DNA of 64,000 nucleotides from Luidia sarsii (lineage: Eukaryota; Echinodermata; Asteroidea; Paxillosida; Luidiidae): contig OX465118.1 of assembly GCA_949987565.1 (NCBI GenBank), positions 2,212,538 to 2,276,537 on the forward strand, in the 5' to 3' direction. The position numbers and the translations under genes were made by a program. Positions 53,101 to 61,056 of the stretch are shown one piece after another (the first letter of the stretch is position 1; every line of letters begins with the position of its first letter). Under the pieces are notes generated by a model, which saw only the letters and a list, made by a program, of their open reading frames with translations, was not told the DNA's origin and did not search any database.

Positions 53101-55723
53101 CTCTATCTATATTTAAATCTATCTCCATCTCTCTCCCTCTATATCTCTCCCTCATCTCCCTTTCTATCTCTCTTTATTTATGTTCAAATCTATCTTCCTC
53201 TCTCTCCCTGTATATTTCTCCCTCATCTCTCTTTCTTTCTCTCTCTTTCTATCTCTCTCTCTTTATTTATATTTAAATCTATCTCCCTCTCTCTCCCTCA
53301 TCTCTCTTTCTTTCTCTCTCTTTCTATCTCTCTCTCTATCTATATTTAAATTTATCTCCCTCTCTCTCCCTCTATATTTCTCGCTTATCTCTCTTTCTTT
53401 CTCTCTCTTTCTATATATCTCTCTTTATATTTATATTTAAATCTATCTCCCTCGTTCTTTGACCTTCCCCTCTCTCCCCTCTTCAAGGCGTCGGTTCTGG
53501 CTGCTTCAAGTTCTGCATGTTCTCTGTTCTGGCCGAGTATTTCAACAAGCACTATGCTACAGTCTACAGCGTAGCGTGCGCCGGTATGTCCGTGGGGACC
53601 ATCCTCTACGGTCCCGTAGTCCAAATCCTCCTCGACACGTACGGCTGGAGGCGGGCTATGGCTCTCATCGGCGCTCTGACATTCAATCTGGTGGCTTGTG
53701 CGGCTGCCATCAGGCCTCGCGTCGGGAGCTACAGCACCGTCCCCAGCGCAGATGACGACGGCGAGGCCTCTCACCACCGGGACCGGGGGGAGAGAGCCAA
53801 GAGGTTCTGCTCGCAGATCCTGGCCGGCTTCGATGCGGCCGCCCTGCGCAACGTCAAATTCCTCCTGACCAGCTTGGCTGCCAGCATGGTGGCCTTCAGC
53901 TTCGTGGGCTGGGCGGTGTACGTGGTGCCGCACGGGATCGAGCGCGGCCTGACGCCCATGGAGTCCACCTTCCTGCCCACCGCCTACGGCCTGGGCAACC
54001 TGGTGGGTAAGATCGTGGCTGCCGTGGCGGTGCCCGCACGTCTCCTCGACAACCGGCTTCTGATGGTGACGGGGATGCTGCTTGCCTCGGTCATGCTGAT
54101 CGTTGACCCCTTCCTGGCCACGCTGCACGGTCTTATCTCGGTCTCGTTCTTCATAGGCATCAATGGTGGGCTGTCTATGACCATACCATTCATCATATAC
54201 AAGGAGATGGCGTCTGATGGGAACATACTGGGCTTTTACAGCTGGCAGGGTCTGTTCTTCGGCGTGGCTCAAATCACGTCAGGCTTTATTTCAGGTAATG
54301 TGGTAACCCAACCCAACCCTATCTCACCCTACCGAACCCAACCCATCCCAACTCAACCTAACCCTACCCTACCCAACCCAATGCAACCCAGCCCAACCCA
54401 ACCCAATCCAACCCAATCCAACCCAACCCATCCCAACTCAATCCAACCCAACCCAACCCAACCCACCCAACCCAACCCAATCCAACCCAACCCAACCCAA
54501 CCCAATCCAACCCAACCCAACCCATCCCAACTCAACCTAACCCAATGCAACCCAGCCCAACCCAACCCAATCCAACCTAGCCCAACCCAACCCAACCCAT
54601 CCCAACTCAACCAACCCAACCCAACCCAACCCACCCAACCCAACCCAATCCAACCCAACCCAACCCAACCCAATCCAACCCAACCCAACCCAACCCATCC
54701 CTACCCAACCCAACCCAATGCAACCCAGCCCAACCCAACCCAATCCAACCCAGCCCAACCCAACCCAACTTGCCCATCCCAACTCAACCTAACCCTACCC
54801 AACCCAACCCAATTAATGCAACCCAGCCCAACCCAACCCAATCCAACCCAACCCAACCCAACCCAACCCAACCCAACCCAACCCAACCCAACCCAACCCA
54901 ACCCAACCCAACCCACCCAACCCAACCCAATCCAACCCAACCCAACCCAACCCAATCCAACCCAACCCAACCCAACCCATCCCAACTCAACCTAACCTAA
55001 CCCTACCCAACCCAACCCAATGCAACCCAGCCCAACCCAACCCAATCCAACCCAGCCCAACCCAACCCATCCCATCCCAACTCAACCTAACCCTACCCAA
55101 CCCAACCCCACCCAACCCAACCAAACCCAACCCAACCCAACCCACCCAACCCAACCAAACCCAACCAAACCCAACCCATCCAAATCAAACCCAACACACA
55201 CTATCCCAACCCAACCCTACCCACCTTATCCTGTCCCAACCCAACCAAACCCACCTTATCCCAACACACCCAATCCTACCCACACTATCCCACTACCCTA
55301 CCCTCCCTTTACCAACCCAACCCAACCCTACCCACCCTATCCCAACCCAACCCTAACAACCCTATCCCAACCCAGCCCCACGTACCCTATGCCAGCCCTA
55401 TCCCAACCCAATCAACCCTAAGGCTACCCACTCTATCCAACACAACACTACCCACCCTATCCCAACCCAACCCAACTTTACCCACCCTATCCCAACCCAA
55501 CCCAAACCCCAGCCAATCCCATCCCACTCTCCCATACCCATCCTAAAGCAAACTCGACCGAAATGTTCCTTCCATTCCCACAGGTTTGCTGTATGAATCT
55601 ACTGGTAGCTTCACGGCCACATTTATCTTCCTGGGATTCGTCCAGTTTCTGTCAGTTGCCTTCTTGGCGGTGGATTACGTCTGCATATCGAAAGCCACCA
55701 ATTCTGGGAGCAGGCCAACTTAG
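16962..55723 (+). CDS. SLC16 (monocarboxylate-transporter-like) 12-TM transporter, 4 coding exons
   Basis: CDS joins 16962-17154, 35920-36063, 53488-54294 and 55584-55723; 427 aa, all introns phase 1. Family marks: EEGGWGWVIAVSAFALEV at the start of TM1 (MCT signature [D/E]GGWGW) and YFNKHYATVYSVACAG at TM5 (second MCT signature). About twelve hydrophobic segments can be counted, with a polar loop (SADDDGEASHHRDRGERAKR) between TM6 and TM7. Family members move monocarboxylates or other small molecules across the plasma membrane. K30 aligns with the transport lysine of MCT1, but the TM8 Asp/Arg pair is N283/K287 here, so proton-linked lactate transport is doubtful and the substrate cannot be named. 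The start is the ATG nearest the signature. An acceptor-like CCAATTGTAG at 16915 suggests an upstream non-coding exon. Confidence 0.93.
17214..31900 (+). repeat. Array A: 14.7-kb tandem array of a 20-bp unit
   Basis: About 730 units with consensus TCTGAGTCACTTCTCCTTAG. The main variants are CTCCCTTGAG endings, TGTGAGTCAC and CCGAGTCAC starts, and the variant TCTTATAGTCACTTATCCTT. The period is exactly 20 bp over long stretches. Larger repeats are laid on top: about 2.24-2.28 kb (18301 on, again from 20536) and exactly 1544 bp (27031, 28575, 30119). It fills nearly the whole first part of SLC16 intron 1. No protein coding is expected. Confidence 0.97.
31901..35695 (+). repeat. Array B: 3.8-kb tandem array of a second 20-bp unit
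   Basis: About 190 units with consensus ATTCACTGCTCATTTGCTCA. It adjoins array A with no gap and ends about 225 bp before SLC16 exon 2. Larger blocks repeat: a marker string with ATTTCACTCCTCATTTGTTC is at 33921 and again at 35193. Open frames through it (for example 33161-33706) only reflect lack of stop codons in the unit. Confidence 0.96.
35920..36063 (+). CDS. SLC16-like exon 2: TM3 and start of TM4
   Basis: 144 nt, phase 1 to 1. Acceptor GTTCTTCCACAG|CG and donor CGCAG|GTAAGG. Encodes APLVNALVRSFGARRVLLVG then GAVATAGWLLAAL and TWGLFMIGFA. The R-F-G-x-R loop before TM3 is conserved in the major facilitator superfamily. Confidence 0.93.
36240..36575. repeat. CT-rich simple repeat
   Basis: Irregular (CTCTCC)n/(CTTT)n tract just inside SLC16 intron 2. 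A similar, better-ordered tract lies at the far end of the same intron (52745-53455). Confidence 0.85.
36610..37115 (-). pseudogene. LINE endonuclease-domain fragment
   Basis: Two minus-strand frames join with a shift near 36900-36945. Together they show FDLIFLQE near the N-terminal side and WIVGGDFNVSLD further on. These are the E- and GGDFN-type motifs of the apurinic-like endonuclease of non-LTR retrotransposons. Only this domain is left, with no reverse transcriptase beside it. Dead by truncation and frameshift. Confidence 0.75.
37273..39906 (+). repeat. Array C: 82-bp tandem repeat
   Basis: About 32 copies of an 82-bp unit, highly alike. Each holds ATATTGGTTTATAGCTCAAA, CAATGGGATTGGTTACTGTG, CAACCAACGTATTGGTCACC and GTTGACCAATAAAATGGTTA. 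There are four CCAAT/ATTGG boxes per unit, and the TATTGGTCA/TGACCAATA pair forms a hairpin. Single-base variants (ATAGCTC or ATCGCTC; CACCATTG or CACCGTTG) mark subfamilies. Confidence 0.97.
39907..40559. other. Sequence between array C and the DIRS remains
   Basis: The array edge decays to ACCAACTAGATTGG ... AACCAATCTGTTTTTAGG. A short minus-strand open frame at 40267-40464 (65 aa, with EFLNAVHKELNAEVDVKCIT) is faintly like retroelement ORF1/gag products, but I cannot assign it. Confidence 0.35.
40600..41344 (-). pseudogene. DIRS tyrosine recombinase (degraded)
   Basis: The N-terminal core-binding part reads APSTTKKYNTAFAAWPRWC and ASPSDICRYFIHLY. After a frame change it continues to IRHNEIMNIRRCDL, carrying the first catalytic Arg, and DIFRQGAWIPIAATNT. 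The C-terminal His/Arg/Tyr motifs cannot be found before 40560, so the domain is broken. A possible acceptor (CCTAATATAG) lies just upstream at 41345. Confidence 0.75.
41487..42477 (-). repeat. Array of a 17-bp unit with 5' splice-site-like motif
   Basis: About 58 units. Plus strand: CCATTCGGCTCACCATG or CCATTCGGCTCACCTTG. Minus strand: CAAGGTGAGCCGAATGG or CATGGTGAGCCGAATGG. The unit has no stop codon in any plus frame and 17 is not a multiple of 3, so all three plus frames stay open for about 350 codons with the same 17-residue peptide. I treat these as by-products. Confidence 0.97.
42477..43694 (-). pseudogene. DIRS reverse transcriptase and RNase H (degraded)
   Basis: Starts after an acceptor-like TTTTATAG at 43695. 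RT: IIDHGNKLPF, LLSKGLITRC, KKRLIIDLRHVNQFLWKEKV, then IFPDHCKFLSFA and FLVLPFGLSTAPYIFTK. The stretches that should carry both catalytic Asp motifs (the first Asp before HHIEIFP, and the Y-x-D-D box after FTK) are missing. RNase H keeps its acidic residues: VYTDASHVGCGAW, STWRELKAVH and LFTDNKGVV. A frameshift near 42545 follows, then KIFRICNQ before the 17-bp array. Confidence 0.85.
43715..43825. repeat. Hairpin with AT-rich arms
   Basis: ATTATGAATAAGTGCATAAA at about 43719 pairs with TTTATGCACTTATTCATTAT at about 43794. A CT-rich loop lies between. Confidence 0.8.
43941..45384 (-). repeat. Array D: 21-bp-type tandem repeat, kin to array B
   Basis: Irregular array of GAGCAAAATGAGCAGGTGAA (plus strand), in mixed 12-, 20- and 21-bp steps. 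On the minus strand the unit is ATTCACCTGCTCATTTTGCT, which matches the array B unit ATTCACTGCTCATTTGCTCA apart from two single-base indels. Long minus-strand open frames (for example 44374-45453) are products of the stop-free unit. Confidence 0.95.
45606..46526. mobile_element. TTAA-flanked non-autonomous DNA transposon
   Basis: 921 bp between two TTAA copies (45602-45605 and 46527-46530). The ends are AGGTCAACTGCAATGCA and, at the right, TGCACTTTAGTTGACCT. TTAA duplication is the mark of the piggyBac superfamily, but the TIR sequence is not one I can place. No transposase frame is seen. Confidence 0.65.
46531..47601. other. Unassigned part of the DIRS region
   Basis: No motif recognised. 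This would be gag-pol or intron sequence if the DIRS model holds. A tract near 47340-47460 repeats GATCCTC/GAGGATC in both orientations. Confidence 0.4.
47602..47949 (-). pseudogene. DIRS gag, second exon-like part with zinc knuckle
   Basis: Begins after TCTCGTTACAG on the minus strand. First frame: WTVVDE, a stop (TAA), LSDELASDSEDEKRIRRAQA, the acidic/basic stretch usual in DIRS gag proteins. After frame changes it reads GLFRGFYPNRRF and the CCHC knuckle CFACGKAAGHSRRSC (C-x2-C-x4-H-x4-C). Confidence 0.75.
48142..48312. mobile_element. Short TIR element, family 2
   Basis: 171 bp, CGCAGTGGCTGTTGTTACGG to GACAGCCACTGCG. It is flanked on both sides by TATTATATA (48133-48141 and 48313-48321), a 9-bp target duplication. 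It is the same as the short copies at 2267-2666. Confidence 0.85.
48322..51612. mobile_element. TIR element, family 2, carrying a 3-kb satellite
   Basis: It starts CGCAGTGGCTATTGTTACGG and ends CCGTAACAATAGCCACTGCG. The right flank TATTACATA differs by one base from the left flank TATTATATA. The right arm (51535-51612) equals that of 2667-3424. Almost all of the interior is the 67-bp array. It lies within the gag intron-like gap of the DIRS element. Confidence 0.8.
48350..51388 (+). repeat. Array E: 67-bp tandem repeat
   Basis: About 45 copies of a 67-bp unit, very alike. It contains GCCTGCCTGCTGACTCTGTT, GATAGGTCGTCAGTATCAAC, ACTGTGAGCGGTTCCCATAG and AAATCRT. GTTGATA and TATCAAC form a dyad in each unit. 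Variants CCCATAG/CGCACAG and AATCATG/AATCGTG define subtypes. Confidence 0.97.
51728..52076 (-). pseudogene. DIRS gag, N-terminal exon-like part
   Basis: Open from MSLKLVGDTIKAALGDFKGY, with SFHFKGNKAQFDFNSGRPIV and KQNKLIRIADKSDAG. This resembles the N-terminal half of DIRS gag-like proteins. At 51728 the frame reaches GCAG|GTGAGC, and joining to 47949 gives DKSDAG-WTVVDE in frame. The open frame past that point (EQLNEVMSKA) is probably intron. Confidence 0.7.
52077..52744. other. Right part of SLC16 intron 2, non-array
   Basis: No gene seen. The string CTTTCGCAGTGGAGTTCATG then ACTCCACTCTTTTCAC (52422-52457) resembles TTTCGCAGGTGAGTTCAGG at 36575 near the start of the same intron. Confidence 0.45.
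52745..53455 (+). repeat. 73-bp CT-rich tandem repeat
   Basis: About nine copies of a unit running TATATTTAAATCTATCTCCA then CTCTCTCCCTCTATATCTCT and so on. The period is 73 bp at 52809, 52882 and 52955. The end merges into the polypyrimidine tract of the exon 3 acceptor. Confidence 0.9.
53488..54294 (+). CDS. SLC16-like exon 3: TM4-TM11
   Basis: 807 nt, phase 1 to 1. Acceptor CCTCTTCAAG|GC and donor TTTCAG|GTAATG. Encodes residues 113-381: YFNKHYATVYSVACAGMSVG (MCT signature 2), the charged cytoplasmic loop, and TM7-TM11 including AYGLGNLVGK in TM8 and GINGGLSMTIPFI in TM10. It is GC-rich against the AT/CT-rich introns. Confidence 0.94.
54298..55550 (+). repeat. CCCAA-type pentanucleotide array in SLC16 intron 3
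   Basis: (ACCCA)n with scattered variants (AATCC, TGCAACCCAGC, ATCCCAACTCAACC) starting 4 bp after the donor. It loses order after about 55200. The transporter frame stays open through it to about 54995. Confidence 0.95.
55584..55723 (+). CDS. SLC16-like exon 4: TM12 and stop
   Basis: Acceptor CATTCCCACAG|GT, phase 1. Encodes GLLYESTGSFTATFIFLGFV then QFLSVAFLAVDYVCI and a short tail, with stop TAG at 55721-55723. The frame joins exon 3 exactly (FISG|LLYES). Confidence 0.92.
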
Positions 55724-55873
55724 AATACGTACCTCCCCCAACAAATCTAGAAGCAGTAGAATGTATGCCACAACACGCACTGTAAATACATTGAGCATAC
55801 ATGTTTTCCCCTACAATTGGTCTTGGGTTTCAAAATTTGAAAAAAGAAAGGGAATTGTAAGCTATTTATGAAA

Positions 55874-56290
55874 AATTGAAACCCAACCTAGCCCAACCCA
55901 GCGCAAACAACCCATCCCAACCAATCCTAACCCAACCCAACCCATCCTAACCCAACCCACCCCAACCTTACCCAACCTATCCCAACCAAACCAAACCCAA
56001 CCTAAACTAACCCAACTCAAACTAACCCAAGCTAACCCGTCCCAACCCAATCCCACCAAATCGCACCAAACCCCACCCAATAACACGCAATCCGACCCAT
56101 CTCAACCCAACCCAACCCAATGACACCCAAACCCACCCAATGCAAACCCACCTAAACCCACAACACCCTAACCAACCCTTCAAACCCTTTCAACACCCAA
56201 CCTTACCCCCTCCCAACCCACCCAACCGATCCTATCCCTACCGAACCCGTCCCAATCCCACCTAACCCATCCCCAAACAACCCAACCCAA
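55874..56290 (+). repeat. Degenerate CCCAA-type array after the SLC16 gene
   Basis: The same (ACCCA)n-like sequence as intron 3, more diverged. The last exon therefore sits between two parts of one array type. Confidence 0.85.
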
Positions 56291-57540
56291 CCCCATATTC
56301 TGACTCCGTGTAGAAAAAATACAAAAGTTAGGCCTAGATATTGTCCTCAAAATAGAATTAATCCGTTAATATACCGAGTAAAATTTTGTTGCTATTTTCA
56401 TATAAAACTGTTTGCAATTTCCTGTGGTTTTTCCTTTAATTTGATTGTTTAAATCATTTGATTGTTAATGGTGGAATCGGTAAACATTATTTTACTATAT
56501 ACCTGTCTTTTGTGTTGTTTTGAAAGATTACTTTTTAGATTCAATTGGACCTTAAGTTTTGTTCTGAATCAAAATGTGGACCCTTGATATTAGATTTGCT
56601 TTCGGGTCATTTCAACCAATAAGTAGTTTCTAACATGAATAATAATAAAAAAATGTCACATGCATTTAGAAACAAGCGTTTGATTCCAGTTTTTGTGTTT
56701 TTCCCCTCCAAGCTCTATTTAAGAAAAAAATTGGAAGAATCTGATATAGAATAATTATACGAATGAAGCTGCAAATCCTATAACATTGCAAGGGCCTCTT
56801 ACGAATAAGATAAAAGTGAAGTTACATTTTTAGTACTGAGACCACTCACCTACTATGGAAGAACATTTTTGTTGTGGTCTACGACCAAACAATCGACAGT
56901 GCGCCCTCAAGATTATAGAGTCCCTGGCTGAATGGTTTTACCAAAGTTTTACTTCAAACAAATAGGGGACTAAACGACACCAAAAGCAATTGATAACTAT
57001 TACAGTCAAAAATAAACTCGGACCGCGTTGACTGGGACTGAGAAAGCTCCTGCTAAGATCGAAACGTCAGGCCCACTAACTTTTGAGATTTGCTTTTTGG
57101 TAATTTTAGTCAGTAATTAGCAGTTTGCAACATTTTTGTATATCACTTTGAAGAATAAACTAGTACAGAACTAATGTAATCGAGCTTCGATTTGGATACA
57201 CAGATCCTTACAACTGGCATCTAAAAATGTTAAACTCTTTCCACTCTGCTGCCCTTTGACCTCTGCCCTTGTTCACACCCTAATTGATTCTAGTTTTGGT
57301 GTTTTTCCCTCGAAGCAAGAATCTGATATAGAATATACAAATGAAGCTGCAAATCCTGTAACATTGCAAGGACCTCTTACGAATAAGATAAAAGTGAAGT
57401 TACGCTTTTAGTACTGAGACCACTCACCTACTATGGAAGAACATTTGGTTGTGGTCTTCGACCAAACAATCGACAGTGCGCCCTCAAGATTATAGAGTCC
57501 CTGGCTGAATGGTTTTACTGAAGTTTTACTTCAAACAAAT
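56291..57540. repeat. Duplicated repeat blocks
   Basis: 56818-56940 and 57393-57520 are near copies (GAAGTTAC ... AGTACTGAGACCACTCACCT ... CGACAGTGCGCCCTCAAGAT). 56997-57285 is near-identical to 61057-61392 (AAATAAACTCGGA ... GATCGAAACGTCAG ... TTTGACCTCTGCCCTTGTTC). AATAAA at about 56644 is a possible but distant SLC16 polyadenylation signal. Confidence 0.7.
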
Positions 57541-57544
57541 AGGA

Positions 57545-57710
57545 AACAAAACGGGAAAGAAAACGTTGCCTAGATCGACCATGGATGGATCGACTGGACC
57601 CGAGACCTCTGGTTTTGAGTATCAGCGCTCTTCCACCTGAGCTATCCAGCCCTTAGTTGGTGGCCTTTCCAAAAATAGACAACTAGTCTATAGTCTTTGT
57701 CGTGGGGTGG
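57545..57710 (-). mobile_element. tRNA-SINE copy (minus)
   Basis: The complement of the A box (CACCTGAGCTATCCAGCCC, near 57632) and of the B-box side (GACCCGAGACCTCTGGTT, near 57596) are in place. It carries the same 5' tail (GTGGGGTGGGG) as the other copies. Confidence 0.65.
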
Positions 57711-57884
57711 GGCAAAACATCAATAATGTTGTAAACCTGGCTACGACATATAGCATCTCGGGGATCATTTTAACTCTCCTTTTTTCAATAGACGGCCTGA
57801 TGTTTCGATCGTGTATAGAACTTTTTTTAATAGAACATCAATTATCGAGAGAATCAAATAATGTGAGCACGATTCGCTGATTTT

Positions 57885-57995
57885 TACTGGCGGTGGTCTG
57901 GAAAGCTCAGATGGAAAGAGCGCTAGTAGAGGTTAATCAGGAGGTCTCGGGTTCAAGTCCCGGTCCAGTCAAAGTTTTCTTTGCCATCTTTTTCC
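57885..57995 (+). mobile_element. tRNA-SINE copy (plus)
   Basis: GGAAAGCTCAGATGGAAAGA (A box) and GGGTTCAAGTCCC (B box), with CGGTCCAGTCAAAGTTTTCT after. The anticodon arm does not pair well, so this is not a working tRNA gene. Confidence 0.7.
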
Positions 57996-59259
57996 AGATT
58001 TTCATTTTGGATGAAATCGGTGATGAGTTTGCCTCAAGTTGTTGGCGTTATATAGCCTGCTTTGGCAAGAAAATCTGCCGGACCGTCGAAATTCCCCGAC
58101 TCAAAGAAACTTAGAATGCGAGCCGGATGTAAAGATGTAGATTATACAGTAGCCAAAAAAGTAGGCCTAGTATATAATTATAAGGAGTTAGATTGCCTTT
58201 TATAGGGTGCTCACCCTAATCCAGAATTTCTCAAACGAACAATGTAAGCAACATATTTTGTTTTCCCTGTGATTAAAAACCCCGCTGGCTTCCAACGCGA
58301 ATCGGCCTTGAATGTTGGTAAACCAAAAAATACTGCCCGAGAAAAAAATGGGTTTAATCGCCGGCTGCGCTTAACAAAAAGTGAACGGTAGGGGGCCTGC
58401 CGTTTGCGGGCGCTAATCTCCAATGCGTCACGCATGACTGTACACGCTATTAAGCGTGCGGTACATGTACAACGTACATATAGACTAAGTGCATGGGGGT
58501 ACACGTGAAGCGCGTGAGGGGGGTGTACATGTACCCCGTACAGTACTGTAATACTAATACCAGCACTACATAACGTAGCGTGCGCTTGGATTCTTCGCTG
58601 TGTGCATCAGGCCCGTGAGTGGGTTTAGACGCGGTTCAGGGGTACGGGTACGCCGTCTCTCTCCAACTCTTCTGGCTGCCAATTTGTTTTTTTGGCCCCC
58701 CGAATAGCTGGAGACGTTCTGGGTACTCACTTCTGTCGGCCCAAGCACCAGTGCCAGTCCAACTCGGCCTGTCGTCTGGAAACCGGTGGGTTTATTTTTG
58801 GGGTGGAAACGTCTTGTGTTGGTGTGGTTGACTACGCGGGGGAGAGAGTCAATCAATTATCAAGTCACCCGGACTCCGAGGCACAGGTGTAATTGTGACC
58901 GGGCGAGACGAGCGTGGCCCGGCCGTGTCTGGCCAGCCTTCGCCCCGCCCGCCCTACTCCGGTCAGCCCGGTAAGCTCTCACTTTGTTCTCTCCTTTGAG
59001 TGGGGGTGATTTCTTTCCAAAGTTGGCTGTGGACATCGGCTCAGGAGACTTCAACACCACTTTCCTCCTTCTTTGTGGTAGGCCTAGCTGTGAACATTTT
59101 TATAACTTCTCAAGTTCTGGCTTACAAAGCTGTTTACATCGTTTGCATACTGTGTGGTTTTGTTTTGTCAGTTGGATTAAAAACCGAAATAAGTTCATTC
59201 AGGCATCGGGTAAAGCACTGAGCACTAATTGCTTATCACATCGAGCAGGGCAAAGGTTT
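57996..59259. other. Intergenic, no gene recognised
   Basis: GTAC-rich palindromes at 58460-58555 and a GC-rich stretch at 58590-58980. Several open frames on both strands, but none has a recognisable domain or splice structure. The second SINE family tail recurs at 59213-59252. Confidence 0.45.
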
Positions 59260-59560
59260 CACGTCAACTCAGTCCATGACCAACTCGGTCCCAGTCAACT
59301 CAGTCCCAGTCAACTCGGTCCTCGACCAACTCGGTCCTCGACCAACTTGGTCCCAGACAACTCTGTCCGAGACCAACTCTGTCCGAGAACAGAGACCAAC
59401 TCGGTCAGTGACCAACTCAGTCAGTGACCAACTCAGTCCGTAACCAACTCGGGTTGTGACCAACCGTTTTTGTGTGCACATTTTACCATAGGGACTGAGT
59501 TGGTCACGGACCAAGTTGGTTACGGACCTAGTTGGTCACGGACCTAGTTGACTTACACCT
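59260..59560. repeat. Tandem repeat ending in its own inverse
   Basis: About fifteen 12-16 bp units (GACCAACTCGGTCC and variants) at 59265-59465, then inverted units (GTTGGTCACGGACC) at 59490-59550. The whole can fold into a long hairpin. Confidence 0.85.
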
Positions 59561-60065
59561 AGAGCAAAGTCAGCAAACCCTCACTGAATAAGTTATGAGC
59601 TTTGATGTATTATCTTTGATGAAGAAGAATTTAAAGTCCATCTGAGTTCTGAATCTTATCTATTCCATTTTTGTTTCTTTATATTTTCCTTGGTCACAAC
59701 AGCTTTGGATTTTTACTTTGGCGTCAAGTTGCATCTCACGTGGATTTAGTATCAAGATAATGGTGGATACCAGGCGATACAACGACTGGTGATGAACTGA
59801 AAAATCCATTCGTGCTGACGACAGGGAATATTCGTTTACACTGTCTACCAAGTACTACACCAAGTACCAGTCAGGAACTGGCGCCCAGCCTCTGCAATCG
59901 TCTGCCCAATTCCCGGTGCGGTAGCGCAGCGCATGCTGATCGCAGACAAGCCGCCGCGTCCAGTCTCCGCGATGCGTCACTAGGTGCCCGTGTGGCTGGG
60001 GGCCGGTCAGACAGCGCGTGCGGATTCCGTGTCCGCGGAAAATCGGAGGAGAAATCGGAGGAAAA

Positions 60066-60159
60066 ATGACGGAGAGTCGTTCCCCCAGACGAACTTGCCC
60101 AGCAAGATGGATACTAGCTGTTGGGTCCATACTGCTGTGGTTTGTCGCTAGTGCTGAAG
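60066..60159 (+). CDS. Probable signal-peptide first exon of an unidentified secreted or membrane protein
   Basis: ATG in a good context (AAAAATGA) opens 31 codons: a basic start (RSPRRTCPAR), a hydrophobic core (ILAVGSILLWFVASA) and AE, then AAG|GTGAGT, an excellent donor in phase 1. Phase-1 introns just after a signal peptide are common in animal secreted and receptor genes. No second exon could be identified up to 64000, so the product is unknown. Confidence 0.55.
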
Positions 60160-60639
60160 GTGAGTATCTATATTTTTTGCCTCTTATCTAGCTACAGTAA
60201 CTGTAATCCTTATGGTGTATGATGTCAATGTGTACCCTTAACCTTATTTACCCTTTTTGAATTTGTTTTTAAGGTATAAGACAACATTGGTCGAGGTCAA
60301 AGAATAGCATCCATAGTCCATACGTTGTCTGATCTAACATATGCATGAAATTACACACCTGTGAAAATTTCAGCTCAATCCGCCAACCGAGTCTTGAGAA
60401 AATAGTGAAAAACCACTTCATTATTTCGCGAAAATGCAGCATTCAACGAATGTTCCGTTTAGATCCAGGGGTGTGCCGTAAACGAGTTTACGTCTCACCC
60501 CTAGATCTAAACGTCTTTTACTCTTTTCTCCACAAATACAGCATTTGAGTCAGAAATATTTCAGTGCGAGGTTTCCTCTACCATGACCATCTTCAAACTG
60601 TACTATAAGTTTCATGTAAATCTGTGTTCCGATCTTACC

Positions 60640-60910
60640 AATGTTGTGTAGAGGAAGGTAGAGAGAGAGTAGCAGAATAAGTGATCTAGGCTTGCGGTAA
60701 CACCATGCATTTTCTCTTCGGTGTGTGGTTCTGAAATGTTTCAGGATTTCCCTCTCTACACTACCTGTACATAACCCCTACTCCCAGTAAGAATCCGGCA
60801 GTCTCCTGAAGATGAACAGAGTACGTTCGAAACGTTGAGTTCCTCTTGTTCTTTTCAGAACCACACACACTCACAAAAGAGAAATTACATGGTGGTGAAA
60901 CCGCAAACTA
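60640..60910. repeat. Foldback element related to 7976-8465
   Basis: GCTTGCGGTAACACCATG ... CGGTGTGTGGTTCTGAAA on the left pairs with TTTTCAGAACCACACACACT ... CATGGTGGTGAAACCGCAA on the right. The loop has TCCTGAAGATGAACAGAG then TACGTTCGAAACGTTGAG. Confidence 0.75.
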
Positions 60911-61056
60911 GTACAATATATCACTTATATTTATAATAATAATAATTTATAATGGGGCCTTATGGAAATCCTTAAAGCGCTTTACAACAAACATGACAAC
61001 AAAAGAAATTGATGAACAAAGGTAGAAATAAACTATTCAGCATTACAGTAAAAAAA

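Noticed and set aside
53385..54272. 295-aa minus-strand open frame
   Set aside because: Antisense of SLC16 exon 3, open because of GC-rich codons; no recognisable domain, while the plus strand gives a clear transporter.
54298..56290. Telomere-like repeat
   Set aside because: The unit is CCCAA without the TTAGGG/CCCTAA pattern and lies inside a gene.
59812..60069. 85-aa open frame upstream of the signal-peptide exon
   Set aside because: No domain. It ends by overlapping the better ATG at 60066 and is probably 5' UTR.
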